The position numbers and the translations under genes were made by a program. The notes under the pieces were generated by a model, which was not told the origin of the DNA, did not search any database, and saw only the letters and a program-made list of their open reading frames with translations. DNA of 64,000 nucleotides from Candidatus Accumulibacter appositus. Its GTDB lineage: Bacteria; Pseudomonadota; Gammaproteobacteria; Burkholderiales; Rhodocyclaceae. Of the stretch, positions 7,646-17,838 are shown one piece after another. The stretch covers positions 1 to 64,000 of the forward strand of contig JEMX01000060.1 in NCBI GenBank assembly GCA_000585055.1. Direction: 5' to 3'. The stretch's first letter is position 1. Each line of letters begins with the position of its first letter.

Positions 7646-8917
7646 ATGTATGGGACATCTGCGTTCGCCTTCCTGGTCGCGATCCTGTTTTCAATGCCCA
7701 CCTTCGCCGATGAATGCGTCAAGTGTCATCGGAAAATGTCGCCTGGCGTGGTCAAGGACTGGGAGACGAGCAAGCACGCCACGGTCAAGAAAGAAGATCG
7801 GGCGACCTGCGCGACATGTCACGGCAAGGAGCACAAGGACATGGAAGATGCCAAGCTGGCCACGATGCCCACGGCGGCCACCTGCGGTTCCTGCCACGCT
7901 CAGCAGGAAGGCCAGTTCAGGGACGGCAAGCATGCGCTGGCGTGGACCGTCATGAAGGCCATGCCGACGACCCATATGCTGCCCATGCAACTCGCCGCCG
8001 GCATGAAGGGTTGCGGTGGTTGTCACAAGCTGGGCGTCAAGTCCGAGGAGGAGGTCAAAGCGCTCAGGTCCCAGGGTATCGAGCACGGCAATGCTTCCTG
8101 TGATGCCTGCCATACGCGTCACCTCTTCAGCAAGAAGGAAGCGCAAGCGCCGCAGGCATGCCAGACCTGCCACATGGGCTTCGATCACCCGCAGTGGGAG
8201 ATGTATTCCTCGTCCAAACATGGGGTGCGCGCGCTGCTCAAGCAAAACGGGATCCTGCCGGAAACTGCTGCCGCACCGACTTGCCAGACCTGTCACATGC
8301 AGGACGGCAATCACGAGGTGCGGACCGCCTGGGGCTTCCTCGCCGTACGCCTGCCGCTACCCGAGGACCCGACCTGGAAGGCTGACCAGATCACCATCCT
8401 GCAGGCGCTTGGCGTCCTCGACCCGCAGGGTAATCCGACCGCCCGTCTCGAGGCCGTCAAGGCGGCCGACGTCGCGCGGCTGGATCAAGCCAGCTTCGAC
8501 AAGGAGCGGCAGAAGATGATCAAGACCTGTAGCCAGTGCCACTCGGAGAACTTCGCCCGCGGCGAGTTGGACAAAGGCGATCAGATCATTCGCCAGGCGG
8601 ACCACCAGCTGGCCGAGGCGATCCGCATCGTTGCCGGGCTGTATGCGGATGGCGTGCTGAGCAAACCCGCCAACTACGCCTATGATTTCCCGGACCTGCT
8701 CGCTTTCCATGATGCGCCGACGCCAATCGAGCACAAGCTGTTCGTCATGCATCTCAAGCATCGCATGCGTGCCTTCCAGGGTGCCTTTCACTCCAATCCG
8801 GATTACGCCTTGTGGTACGGCTGGAGCGCAATGCTGCTGGACCTGGCCGAGATCAAGCGTGATGCCGAAGACCTGCGGGACAAACATGCGCGCAAGAGCA
8901 ACCTCGCAAGAAACTAG
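7646..8917 (+). CDS. Octaheme c-type cytochrome, hydroxylamine oxidoreductase-like (HAO family)
   Basis: An exported multiheme cytochrome of 423 residues: Sec signal peptide (residues 1-21, ending FA), then exactly eight CxxCH heme motifs beginning near residues 24, 55, 80, 123, 152, 172, 213 and 295. A helical C-terminal domain follows (HRMRAFQGAFHSNPDYALWYGW). Eight hemes plus this C-terminal region are the hallmark of HAO-type proteins, which include oxidative hydroxylamine dehydrogenases and reductive nitrite-reducing relatives. The tyrosine that crosslinks the P460 heme cannot be assigned confidently, so the direction of catalysis is open. The thioredoxin/CcdA-like gene 250 bases downstream may serve its maturation. 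AAGGGGG ribosome binding site. Confidence 0.82.
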   Translation: MYGTSAFAFLVAILFSMPTFADECVKCHRKMSPGVVKDWETSKHATVKKEDRATCATCHGKEHKDMEDAKLATMPTAATCGSCHAQQEGQFRDGKHALAWTVMKAMPTTHMLPMQLAAGMKGCGGCHKLGVKSEEEVKALRSQGIEHGNASCDACHTRHLFSKKEAQAPQACQTCHMGFDHPQWEMYSSSKHGVRALLKQNGILPETAAAPTCQTCHMQDGNHEVRTAWGFLAVRLPLPEDPTWKADQITILQALGVLDPQGNPTARLEAVKAADVARLDQASFDKERQKMIKTCSQCHSENFARGELDKGDQIIRQADHQLAEAIRIVAGLYADGVLSKPANYAYDFPDLLAFHDAPTPIEHKLFVMHLKHRMRAFQGAFHSNPDYALWYGWSAMLLDLAEIKRDAEDLRDKHARKSNLARN

Positions 8918-9166
8918 GCTCGACTCATCGCAGGAAATCGGGACAGAGCTTCGCTTGCCATTGGCTGCCTGACTGACTCCCTGCTGCGGGGAAGGGCCGG
9001 GAGAAGAGGAGAGCGGTCATGAGTGTCGTGATTTGGGGTGTCCCTTCGTGTCAGGACCCTTGCTGCCGCTTTCTTGTTCGAATCGCCTATCGGCGCGATG
9101 ATAGGTAAACAGCACGAGTTGCCGGCTGGTGCATCCGTTCATGGTCGGCATCCGCATCAAAGCGCG
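8918..9166. repeat. Intergenic region with dispersed repeat copy R3
   Basis: No gene is supported here. At about 8984-9050 the sequence runs GGAAGGGCCGGGAGAAGAGG, then AGAGCGGTCATGAGTGTCG, then TGATTTGGGGTGTC. It aligns with the left part of the repeat at 19.1 kb but diverges after GGGGTGTC. The longest frame of the next gene begins inside this region, which is one reason to prefer a later start for it. Confidence 0.5.
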
Positions 9167-10459
9167 ATGAGACAACAACTTCCTGCCGTGGCTTGGGCCT
9201 TGCGCCTGATCTGCCTGCTCACCCTGGCCGCCATTTCGTCCTTGCCAGCCGTGGCCGACGCGCCGCTCTGGCTCGACCACGATGCGGCTGGCGAGCGGCG
9301 GCTGCATTTGTACTTCTTCTGGACGCAAAGCTGTCCACATTGTCAGGCGGCCAGGCCGTTCGTAGAGGCGCTGCCTGCGCGTTATCCCTGGCTGCAGCTA
9401 CACAGTCGAGACCTCAGCAGCGAACAGGAGGCTGTCAAGGCCTATGTCGCCATGGCAGCGTCGCTGGGGCAGGAGGCGAGCAGCGTTCCCGCCTTCCTGT
9501 TCTGTGGTCGCATGGAAGTCGGTTTCGACCGCCCGGAAGTCAGCGGGCGGGCACTGGAGGACGCGCTGCAGTCGTGTCACGACGCCGGCATCGACGTCGC
9601 CGAAGGCTCTGCCGCGCAAGTGCTGCAGGCTCCTCCCGGGGTCGATTTGCCGCTGCTTGGCAGAATGACGCCCGAGCAGTTGTCGCTGCCGGTGTTTACC
9701 CTGGTCATCGCCGGACTCGACGCTTTCAATCCCTGCGCCTTCTTCGTTCTTCTGTTCCTACTGTCGCTGCTCATCCATGCCGGCAGCCGCGCTCGCATGC
9801 TGTTCATCGGCGGCGTCTTCCTGTTTTTCTCCGGCCTGATCTACTTCGTCTTCATGGCCGCCTGGCTCAATGCCTTCCGCTGGCTGGGCGAGATCGCGCT
9901 GGTCACGACCGCGGCCGGGGGGCTGGCGATAGTCATCGCACTGATCAACATCAAGGACTATTTCTGGTTCAGGAAAGGGATTTCGCTGAGCATCTCCGAT
10001 GCCGCCAAGCCCGGTCTCTACCAGCGCGTGCGCGGGCTGCTGCGCGCTGACAGCCTGCCGGCGCTGACGCTGGGCACGGTGGCCCTAGCGGTAGCGGCGA
10101 ATTCGTATGAGCTGTTGTGTACCGCCGGCTTTCCAATGGTCTATACGCGCTTGCTGACGCTGTCGGACTTGGCACCGTGGCAGCATTACGCCTATCTGCT
10201 GCTCTACAACATCGTCTATATCATCCCGCTGATGATCATTACCCTGGTTTTTACCTGCTCGCTCGGTTCCCGCAAGTTGTCGGAGAGCGAAGGGCGGCTT
10301 CTCAAGCTGGTCTCCGGAAACATGATGCTGGGGCTGGGCATACTGCTGCTGGTCGCGCCGGCGGCACTCAATGACTTGCGCGTGGCCTTGCTCCTGCTGG
10401 TCGGCGCGCTTGGCGGCTCGTGGTTGGTGCACCGGCTGATGCAAGGGCGGCGAGCCTGA
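9167..10459 (+). CDS. Thioredoxin-like domain fused to a CcdA/DsbD-type membrane domain
   Basis: A 430-residue thiol-disulfide protein. The signal/anchor at residues 8-31 is followed by a periplasmic thioredoxin fold with a CPHC active site (C56, C59, in [12 protein letters not shown]). A second part has about six membrane helices with the paired cysteines of the CcdA/DsbD transporter family, in FNPCAFF (C190) and ELLCTAGFP (C318). The likely role is to carry reducing power across the membrane to periplasmic thiols, for example apocytochrome cysteines of the octaheme protein upstream. Start chosen at 9167 because it gives a clean signal peptide; the longer frame runs into a repeat. Confidence 0.8.
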   Translation: MRQQLPAVAWALRLICLLTLAAISSLPAVADAPLWLDHDAAGERRLHLYFFWTQSCPHCQAARPFVEALPARYPWLQLHSRDLSSEQEAVKAYVAMAASLGQEASSVPAFLFCGRMEVGFDRPEVSGRALEDALQSCHDAGIDVAEGSAAQVLQAPPGVDLPLLGRMTPEQLSLPVFTLVIAGLDAFNPCAFFVLLFLLSLLIHAGSRARMLFIGGVFLFFSGLIYFVFMAAWLNAFRWLGEIALVTTAAGGLAIVIALINIKDYFWFRKGISLSISDAAKPGLYQRVRGLLRADSLPALTLGTVALAVAANSYELLCTAGFPMVYTRLLTLSDLAPWQHYAYLLLYNIVYIIPLMIITLVFTCSLGSRKLSESEGRLLKLVSGNMMLGLGILLLVAPAALNDLRVALLLLVGALGGSWLVHRLMQGRRA

Positions 10460-10503
10460 GGCAAGCCCGGCCGCATATTTTGGACGAATCGCCGCGATCT
10501 GTT

Positions 10504-11438
<935 letters not shown>

Positions 11439-11442
<4 letters not shown>

Positions 11443-12200
11443 ACTGGCACGCCATGCGCGCGATTTACCTCTTCGAGATGGCACGTACCCGCCGCACGCT
11501 GTTGCAGAGCGTCATTTCGCCGGTGATTTCGACCTCCCTGTACTTCGTTGTTTTCGGCGCAGCGATCGGTTCGCGCATCGACGAGGTCGAAGGCATCAGC
11601 TATGGCGCTTTCATCGTCCCCGGGCTGATCATGTTGTCGCTGCTGACGCAGAGCGTGGCCAACGCTTCGTTCGGCATCTATTTCCCGAAATTCACCGGCA
11701 CCATCTACGAGCTGCTGTCGGCACCGGTCTCGTACATCGAAATCGCGGCCGCCTACGTCGGCGCCGCGGCGAGCAAGTCGATCATCCTCGGCCTGATCAT
11801 CCTGGCGACGGCCGGGCTGTTCGTGCCGCTGCAGGTGGCGCATCCGGTCTGGATGCTGCTCTTCCTGGTGCTGACGGCGGTGACTTTCAGCCTCTTCGGT
11901 TTCATCATCGGCATCTGGGCCGACAATTTTGAGAAATTGCAGCTCGTGCCGCTGTTGATCATCACCCCGCTGACCTTCCTCGGCGGCAGCTTCTACTCGA
12001 TCAACATGCTGCCACCGGTGTGGCAGACGATTACTCTGTTCAACCCGGTGGTTTACCTGGTCAGCGGCTTCCGCTGGAGCTTCTATGGCGTCGCCGACGT
12101 CGCCGTCGGCATCAGCCTGTTCATGACGCTATCGTTTCTGGCGGTGTTTCTGGCGGTCGTGGCGTGGATTTTCAAGACCGGGTATCGGCTGAAGACCTGA
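11439..12200 (+). CDS. ABC-2 type transporter permease (YadH-like)
   Basis: A 253-residue membrane subunit with about six helices and the ABC-2 signature around residues 105-180 ([35 protein letters not shown]). It overlaps the ATPase gene by ATGA, so the two are translated together. Length and sequence resemble E. coli YadH. The substrate cannot be told from sequence. Transcription converges with the aminopeptidase-like gene 60 bases downstream. Confidence 0.88.
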
Positions 12201-12260
12201 TCCAATGACCACGTCGGTGGTGAGCGCGAGACTTGTGGTTGCCTCGGCTATTGGAAGGCA

Positions 12261-13388
12261 TCAGCGGATCTCCGCCGCGCTGAGCGTGACGCTGTCCTCA
12301 ACTAGCTGGCGGACATCCGTTGCCGGCTGCAGCTGCGTCAGTGCCTTGCGTCGCGCGCTCTTGTCGAGCGCTGCCAGCTCGGCGACGCTGCGGTAGAACT
12401 GCGGCAGGTCGAAGTTCTGCTGCGCGAGCAGGGCTTCGAAGGCCGGTACCAGCTCGTTGTAGAGGGCAAGCGACGCCAATTTGGCGTTGTTCAGATCGCT
12501 GGCAAAGAACGGGTCATAGCCGGCGTAGCCGCCCCAGCTCGTCTTCAGTTCGGCGTAGTCGCGCCGCAGGGCGGCGAACAGTGCTGCCTTGGCTACGCGT
12601 TGCTGGTCGACCGAGCGACTGTCGTCAACGTCATAGAGCGCGCGAAATTCTTCGCGATAGGCCTGCATCAACGCCGCAAAGGCCGCCTTGCGTGCCCGCT
12701 GCGTCTCGAAAGCGGTGCGCTGCTCCGGTGCCGCGTTGGCCGCCAGCCAGCGGCGCATACCTTCATTCTCAAGAGCGGTGGCGAAGGATTCGTTGAAAAG
12801 CGAGTCGTCCTTCACGAAGAGCTGCTGGTGCGCCAGTTCGTGAAAGACGATGCGTGCCACTTCTGGCGTGCCGAAGCGCAGGAAAGTGTTGAGCAGCGGG
12901 TCGTCGAAATAGCCGAGTGTGGAGTAGGCGGGGACGCCGGCGACATAGGTGTCGTAACCCTGCTGGCGCAGTTCGGCGGCGAGTTGTTCCGCTTCGCGCT
13001 GGTCGTAGTAGCCGCGGTAGCTTACGCAGCCGACCATCAGCAGGCACCAGTTCTTGGCCTTGAGTGACAGCTCGGGCGCGGCGAACACGTTCCACACGAC
13101 GTAGGGGCGACCGAGGTCGGCGTAGCTGCGATAGCTGCCGTTCTCGGGCAGTGCCAGTTCGCGGCTGGCGAAGTCGCGTATCGCCTGCACCTCGTGCAGT
13201 TTCGCCTTCAGCCGCGGATCGCTGTCCGGGTCGCGCAACAGCTCGTCGATCGGCGTGGCCGCACGCATCACGGCCAGGTGCCCGCCGACCGCCTGCGCGT
13301 AGTAGCCGGCGTTGCCGCAGCCGACCAGCAAGGCTACGAGTAGTGGCAGCAAGAGCGAGTTTCCAAACCGTCTCTTTCTCTCAATCAT
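12261..13388 (-). CDS. Predicted aminopeptidase-like zinc lipoprotein (COG4324 type)
   Basis: A 375-residue secreted protein with lipobox LLVGC (Cys about residue 21) and a gluzincin-like motif HELAHQ with a downstream NESFATALE glutamate, the usual HExxH...E zinc ligand pattern. The block GYYDQREAEQLAAELRQQGY and Y-x-TLGYFDDP are typical of this predicted aminopeptidase family. The longest frame runs to 13775 but overlaps the upstream hydrolase gene almost wholly. The ATG at 13388 (MIERKRRFGNS) gives a normal lipoprotein signal and an 8-base overlap with that gene. Substrate unknown. Confidence 0.8.
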   Translation of the reverse strand: MIERKRRFGNSLLLPLLVALLVGCGNAGYYAQAVGGHLAVMRAATPIDELLRDPDSDPRLKAKLHEVQAIRDFASRELALPENGSYRSYADLGRPYVVWNVFAAPELSLKAKNWCLLMVGCVSYRGYYDQREAEQLAAELRQQGYDTYVAGVPAYSTLGYFDDPLLNTFLRFGTPEVARIVFHELAHQQLFVKDDSLFNESFATALENEGMRRWLAANAAPEQRTAFETQRARKAAFAALMQAYREEFRALYDVDDSRSVDQQRVAKAALFAALRRDYAELKTSWGGYAGYDPFFASDLNNAKLASLALYNELVPAFEALLAQQNFDLPQFYRSVAELAALDKSARRKALTQLQPATDVRQLVEDSVTLSAAEIR

Positions 13389-14049
13389 GCCGAAAGCGAC
13401 CCGTCTCCAGAAAAGAAACGATCTCGGCCGCACAGGCGCGTGAGGCGAGCATCTCCGAATGCGCGACCGGCAGGGTGATGAAGTCGGCCGCACCGGGCAG
13501 GCGCGTTTCCGACACGCTGACGACGCCATCATTGGGCTGTGGCAGGCTGGGCACGATGCGCCCCAGGCCGACGCTGCGGGTGCCGGCAAGCACGCCGACC
13601 GGGACCGCCGACTGCGGCAAGACCTGTGACGTCGTTGGCCGCGACAACCATTCCATGATCGAGCGGCCGAGCAGCGTTGGCATGCCGGCAACCCTGGCCA
13701 GCCGTCGTGCGCAGTGACTGTCGAGGCTGGGCGTGCCGAGAAAGACGGCCCGGCGCAGGCGCGGATCGGGTGCATGTGCGAGGAGGTCGAGGATGATCAG
13801 ACCGCCCATGCTGTGGCCGACGAGGTGGATCTCGCTGGCGCTGGTCGCCGCGATAAAGCGCTGCAGCGCTTGCGCGTTCTGCGACAGTGTGGCGCGCACG
13901 CTGGGGTAGCCGAAACGCCGCGTGCGGTAACCGCGCCGTTTGAGCCAATGACTGTGCAGGCTGAACACGGCGGCTGGCGTCCACAGGCCATGCACCAGGA
14001 TCACGGTTGCTTTCGCGTGGCGATCTGGAGACCGCGTGCTGTCGTTCAA
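13381..14049 (-). CDS. Alpha/beta-fold hydrolase (lipase/esterase-like)
   Basis: A 222-residue hydrolase with the N-terminal strand and oxyanion segment VILVHGLW, nucleophile elbow GHSMGG (Ser in LVGHSMGGL near residue 79) and late catalytic candidates PQPNDGVVSVSE (Asp) and LPVAHSEML (His). It resembles small acetyltransferase/hydrolase proteins of the PGAP1/lipase class. It shares a minus-strand unit with the aminopeptidase-like lipoprotein downstream. Substrate not predictable. Confidence 0.8.
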   Translation of the reverse strand: MNDSTRSPDRHAKATVILVHGLWTPAAVFSLHSHWLKRRGYRTRRFGYPSVRATLSQNAQALQRFIAATSASEIHLVGHSMGGLIILDLLAHAPDPRLRRAVFLGTPSLDSHCARRLARVAGMPTLLGRSIMEWLSRPTTSQVLPQSAVPVGVLAGTRSVGLGRIVPSLPQPNDGVVSVSETRLPGAADFITLPVAHSEMLASRACAAEIVSFLETGRFRHD

Positions 14050-14273
14050 GCCTTGCTCCTATGCGTGTTGCAGGTCGCCAATTCTACGGCTTCGGCGGGG
14101 CCGCGTCGTGCATCTGCGCGCTTCTCGGGGGAAGCGGCCGTGAGTCGGGAGTCATGAGTCAGGCGCCGGGGGCCAGGAGTCGGGAATCAAGATTAAGCCT
14201 TCTGGAAGCGTAGGCCCGTAGCGCGTATCCTGCAGGCCTCGCATTTCCGATCGTCAGCCAGCGACCCATCGAC
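14050..14273. other. Intergenic region with short GAGTCGGGA-type repeats
   Basis: No gene. Around 14141-14187 the motif recurs as GAGTCGGGAGTC, GAGTCAGGCGCC and GAGTCGGGAATC in direct orientation, a low-complexity intergenic array. The pepD gene begins at 14274; its promoter is not obvious. Confidence 0.35.
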
Positions 14274-15821
14274 ATGGACAACACCTTGCCAGCAAGTATC
14301 GACCCCGTTTTCGCCACGCTCGAGCCGGCAGCCGTATGGGCGCATTTTGCCATGCTCTGCCGTATTCCCCGGCAGTCCAAGGCGGAAGCGGGATTGCGCG
14401 GCGAGATTCAGCGTTGGGCGCTGGCCAGGGGACTGTCGGCGACCGTCGATTCGGCCGGCAATCTTCTGCTCTGCAAGGCGGCCAGCCGTGGCATGGAGGA
14501 GGCCCCTGGCGTGGTTCTGCAGGCGCATCTGGACATGGTCTGCCAGAAGAATGCAGGCACTGCGCACGACTTCGCCTGCGATCCGATTCGACCGCTGTGC
14601 CGCGATGGCTGGCTGCTGGCCGAGGACACGACGCTGGGCGCCGACAACGGTATTGGCGTGGCCCTGATCCTGGCGGTCCTCGAGGACCACTCGCTGCTGC
14701 ACGGCCCGCTCGAAGCGCTGTTGACCGTCGACGAGGAAGCCGGCATGGGCGGGGCGCACGGCCTGCAGCCCGGGCTGCTGCAGGGTCGGCTGCTGGTAAA
14801 CCTGGATACCGAGGAGTGGGGCGAGTTTTACCTGGGCTGCGCGGGTGGACTGGACGTCAATGTTCACCGGGAGGGCAGGGCAGAAGCGCTGCCGGACGGC
14901 TGGGCGGCTTGGCGCATCGATTTGCGCGGTTTGCGCGGCGGGCATTCCGGCATCGATATCGACGCCGAGCGCGGCAACGCGATCAAGCTGCTGGTGCGCG
15001 TGCTGCGTGATCTGGAAAGCCGCTTCCCGATGCGTCTGGCGGAACTGCACGGGGGCTCGGCCCGTAACGCGCTGCCCAGGGAAGCGTCGGCGACGCTGGC
15101 TTTGCCGGCGGCGGATGTGGAGGCTCTGGCGGCGAGCCTGGCTTCCTGGCAGTCACTGCTGCGCCAGGAGTTGCAGGGCGTCGACGAGGCGCTGGCAATC
15201 GATCTCTTGCCGGCCTCGGTAGCGGACGTGATGTCGCCGGACGATCAATTCATCTGGCTGGCGTCGCTCGCTGCCGCGCCGCACGGTGTGCGCCGCCGCA
15301 GCCTGAGTGTCCCGGGAGTGGTCGAGACCTCGAACAACCTCGGCATGGTCGGCATCGCGGCGAGCGGCGGCGGCTGCAATTTCATGGTCCGCTCGCTGAT
15401 CGAGAGCGGCAGCACCGCCCTCGCCGACGAGATCGTGGCGCTTTTCGCCCTGTCGGGGACCGCCACCGAGAAAGCCGGCCACTATCCGGGCTGGACGCCG
15501 AATCCGGCGTCACCGCTGCTGGCGCTTTGCCAGTCGGTCTACCGACAGCAGTTCGGCGCTGCATCGACGGTGCAGGTGATTCACGCCGGCCTCGAGTGCG
15601 GCCTCATCGCCGCTCGCTACCCGGGCCTGGAGATGGTTTCCTTCGGGCCGACCATCCGCGGCGCGCACGCGCCCGGTGAGCGGGTCGAGATTGCCTCCGT
15701 GGGACGGGCCTGGCAACTGCTGACGGCAATTTTGACGGCTATCGGCGCCGGCAGCTCGGGCGACGAATGGCGCGCGTCTGCGTCGCCGAGTCGATGGCTT
15801 GACGACGTGAAGAGTCCATGA
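14274..15821 (+). CDS. pepD: Aminoacyl-histidine dipeptidase (PepD, M20 family)
   Basis: A cytosolic zinc dipeptidase of broad specificity. The 515-residue protein shows the M20 metal-binding series: AHLDMVCQKN (His/Asp), TLGADNGIGVA (bridging Asp), TVDEEAGMGGA (general base and ligand Glu), NLDTEEWGEFYLGCAGG (Asp) and a late IRGAHAPGERV (His). These are characteristic of PepD/Xaa-His dipeptidase rather than other M20 enzymes, and the length fits. The DUF3820 gene follows after 12 bases. Confidence 0.92.
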   Translation: MDNTLPASIDPVFATLEPAAVWAHFAMLCRIPRQSKAEAGLRGEIQRWALARGLSATVDSAGNLLLCKAASRGMEEAPGVVLQAHLDMVCQKNAGTAHDFACDPIRPLCRDGWLLAEDTTLGADNGIGVALILAVLEDHSLLHGPLEALLTVDEEAGMGGAHGLQPGLLQGRLLVNLDTEEWGEFYLGCAGGLDVNVHREGRAEALPDGWAAWRIDLRGLRGGHSGIDIDAERGNAIKLLVRVLRDLESRFPMRLAELHGGSARNALPREASATLALPAADVEALAASLASWQSLLRQELQGVDEALAIDLLPASVADVMSPDDQFIWLASLAAAPHGVRRRSLSVPGVVETSNNLGMVGIAASGGGCNFMVRSLIESGSTALADEIVALFALSGTATEKAGHYPGWTPNPASPLLALCQSVYRQQFGAASTVQVIHAGLECGLIAARYPGLEMVSFGPTIRGAHAPGERVEIASVGRAWQLLTAILTAIGAGSSGDEWRASASPSRWLDDVKSP

Positions 15822-15833
15822 GGTGATCGGCAA

Positions 15834-16046
15834 GTGAATCCCGACGACCTGCAACTGCTGCTGACCTGGAGCATGCCCTACGGCAAGTACAAGGGTCGTT
15901 TGATCGCCGACCTGCCGGGCAATTACCTGAACTGGTTTGCCCGCGAAGGATTCCCGCCCGGCAAGCTCGGCCAGCTCCTGGCGCTGATGCACGAACTCGA
16001 CCACAATGGTCTCTCCGGCCTGCTCGACCCGCTGCGGCCGCGTTGA
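15834..16046 (+). CDS. DUF3820 family small protein
   Basis: A 70-residue protein starting at GTG 15834, 12 bases after pepD. It carries the family core MPYGKYKGRLIADLPGNYL followed by WFAREGFPPGKLGQLL. DUF3820 proteins are small, conserved in proteobacteria and of uncertain function. Close spacing suggests co-transcription with pepD. Confidence 0.8.
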   Translation: MNPDDLQLLLTWSMPYGKYKGRLIADLPGNYLNWFAREGFPPGKLGQLLALMHELDHNGLSGLLDPLRPR

Positions 16047-16075
16047 TCCGGCGCTGATCCGGCGCTGATCCGGCC
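16041..16075. repeat. Short tandem repeat GCGCTGATCCG
   Basis: The 11-base unit GCGCTGATCCG occurs twice in a row, preceded by a diverged third copy (CGTTGATCCG) that contains the stop codon of the DUF3820 gene. It lies between that gene and the pseudogene remnant. Confidence 0.6.
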
Positions 16076-16104
16076 GGGCAGGGCAGGGAAAAAGGGAGAG
16101 CGCT

Positions 16105-16431
16105 TCAGCCTCCGAGCGGCGCACTGCTCAGGCGAGCCTGTGCTGCGAGATCCCGCTGGCGCTGCGTTCGCCGCCGCTCGTAGCTGGCCTAATTCTTGGT
16201 GCATAGCAGACCATGTGGACTCCCCTGGCGCCGGGTTTCGCAGTCCACGTCGCAGCCATGATTGCGAATCGAGTTCTCGACATGGCTGCGGTACGTTTGC
16301 GCGGCTTTGAAAAGCCAGAGCTGACGGACGGGGTCGGCCAGAAAGGCTGAGAGCTCGGCGCAATGCTCGCAGCGTTCTGCTGTCGCGTCTGACGACCATT
16401 GCCTATGCGCTCGTTTGTCTGGGCGACCTGG
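16105..16431 (-). pseudogene. Decayed small Cys-containing protein gene with in-frame amber codon
   Basis: The minus strand reads, in one frame, ...ERCEHCAELSAFLADPV, RQLWLFKAAQTYRSHVENSI, RNHGCDVDCETRRQGSPHGL, LCTKN, then TAG (16189-16191), then ASYERRRTQRQRD... to a TGA at 16105. The phrase CTKN-stop-ASYERR is what CTKNQASYERR would become by CAG to TAG. I recall this motif from short conserved hypothetical proteins in beta/gammaproteobacteria, so one substitution probably killed or shortened the gene. Upstream the frame is open only to a TGA at 16432-16434 and has no ATG, GTG or TTG, so the start is also lost. Function of the family is unknown to me. Confidence 0.5.
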
Positions 16432-16621
16432 TCATGGCGGTGATTTTTTTCGGCAACGCGCTCGCCTGTATCGCTATCGTTGCGGCCACGTTGCTTTCCA
16501 GGCGCCGCTATCGGAAGGGGCAGCTTTCCAGAGCCAGCGCTTGAGCGCAACGGATCGAAACTCGACCGGCACGCCTCCGCGTTTCTTTGCTTGGCACTGA
16601 TTTCGTGGCACGATTGCCGCC

Positions 16622-17803
16622 ATGACTACCGCATCCCCCCTTGGCGATACCCGCGCAGCCTGGTTGTTGGCAGGGGTGGAGTTCTTCTTCGCGCTGAGTT
16701 GGGTGGTCTATGTCATCTTTCTTCCCGAGCTGCTGGCGCGTGGGGGCATCGACAGGCGCTATCTGCCGTGGATCATTGCCGCTGACCAGTTGATCTTTGC
16801 GCTGGCCGACTGGTGGATGGGGGTCGCCGTCGATCGGGCGCGGGCGGCGCTGCGCAGGATCGGGCCGATGCTGGTGCTGCTGTCGGCGGTTTCGGCGCTG
16901 GTCATGCTGCTGATGCCCTGGCTGGCCGCGACGCCGCTGCTCTTCCTGTTGGCCGTCAGCGTCTGGGTGGCGACGTCGTCGGCCTTGCGGGCTCCACCGT
17001 ACGTGCTGCTTTCGCGCTACGCGGGGCGGGCGACGCTGCCGCGGCTGGCTGGCATCCAGCTGCTCGGGCTGGCGGTGGCGTCGGCGCTGGCGCCTTACTT
17101 GGCGATCGTTCTCAAGGGCGTGGATCCGGCGCTGCCGTTCCTGCTCAGCGCCCTGGCAGTGGCCGCTTCAGCTCTGGCGCTGGTTTATGTCGAGCGGCGC
17201 TTGCCGGCTGCTGCGCCGATGTCGTCGGCTGGCGGAGGTTCGCCGGCGGCGGGCGCTTCTGGGAGCAAGGCCTCGTGGGCCTTGCTGCTGCTACTTGCTC
17301 TGCTGCTCGCCTTCGGACAACAGGTGCACTCGCTGATCAACTCGGCAGCGCACTTCAAGCGCCTGGCGGATCCGGCGCTGCTGCCCTGGCTGATGCCGGT
17401 CTTCTGGATCGGCTTCAGCTTCGGCCTGCTCGGCGTCGGTCGCCTGGTGCATGCGCGGGGTCCCTTGCAGGTGCTGCAGGTGGCCTGTCCGCTCGGCGCG
17501 CTGGCGCTGGCCGGTGCGGCGCTTTCCGTTTCGCTGGCGGCGCTGCTCCTGAGTCAGTTCATCGCCGGGATCTTCTGGGCCTCGATTCTCTGCGCTTCGA
17601 TCGGTCTGGCTGCCGAGAGCGGCAATCCGCTGCACACCGGTCGCCATACCGGCGCCTTGATGGCGACACTGGCCGTGGCGGCGTTTTCACGCATCGGGCT
17701 GGCGGCGTCCGGTGGTGCAGCGGCGCTTGGTGCGCAGCTGCTCGACTGGCTGCCGGTGGCCTTGTGGTGTGTGGTCGCGGTGATCGTGCGCCGCATGCGC
17801 TAG
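16622..17803 (+). CDS. Major facilitator superfamily transporter
   Basis: A 393-residue protein with about twelve hydrophobic helices in two halves, separated by a Ser/Gly/Ala-rich linker near residues 195-215. The loop after helix 2 (DWWMGVAVDRARAALRR) resembles the MFS G-x3-D-R motif. No substrate-specific feature is visible. The first part starts directly with hydrophobic sequence, consistent with the ATG at 16622. It converges with nnrS. Confidence 0.75.
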   Translation: MTTASPLGDTRAAWLLAGVEFFFALSWVVYVIFLPELLARGGIDRRYLPWIIAADQLIFALADWWMGVAVDRARAALRRIGPMLVLLSAVSALVMLLMPWLAATPLLFLLAVSVWVATSSALRAPPYVLLSRYAGRATLPRLAGIQLLGLAVASALAPYLAIVLKGVDPALPFLLSALAVAASALALVYVERRLPAAAPMSSAGGGSPAAGASGSKASWALLLLLALLLAFGQQVHSLINSAAHFKRLADPALLPWLMPVFWIGFSFGLLGVGRLVHARGPLQVLQVACPLGALALAGAALSVSLAALLLSQFIAGIFWASILCASIGLAAESGNPLHTGRHTGALMATLAVAAFSRIGLAASGGAAALGAQLLDWLPVALWCVVAVIVRRMR

Positions 17804-17838
17804 GCGGTGGTACGCAGCCCTCGCCGCCCGCGCGGCAA

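Noticed and set aside
16379-16544. Plus-strand membrane-like frame (VLLSRLTTIAYALVCLGDLV)
   Set aside because: Hydrophobic, but has no usable start and partly overlaps the minus-strand pseudogene, whose motif evidence is better.
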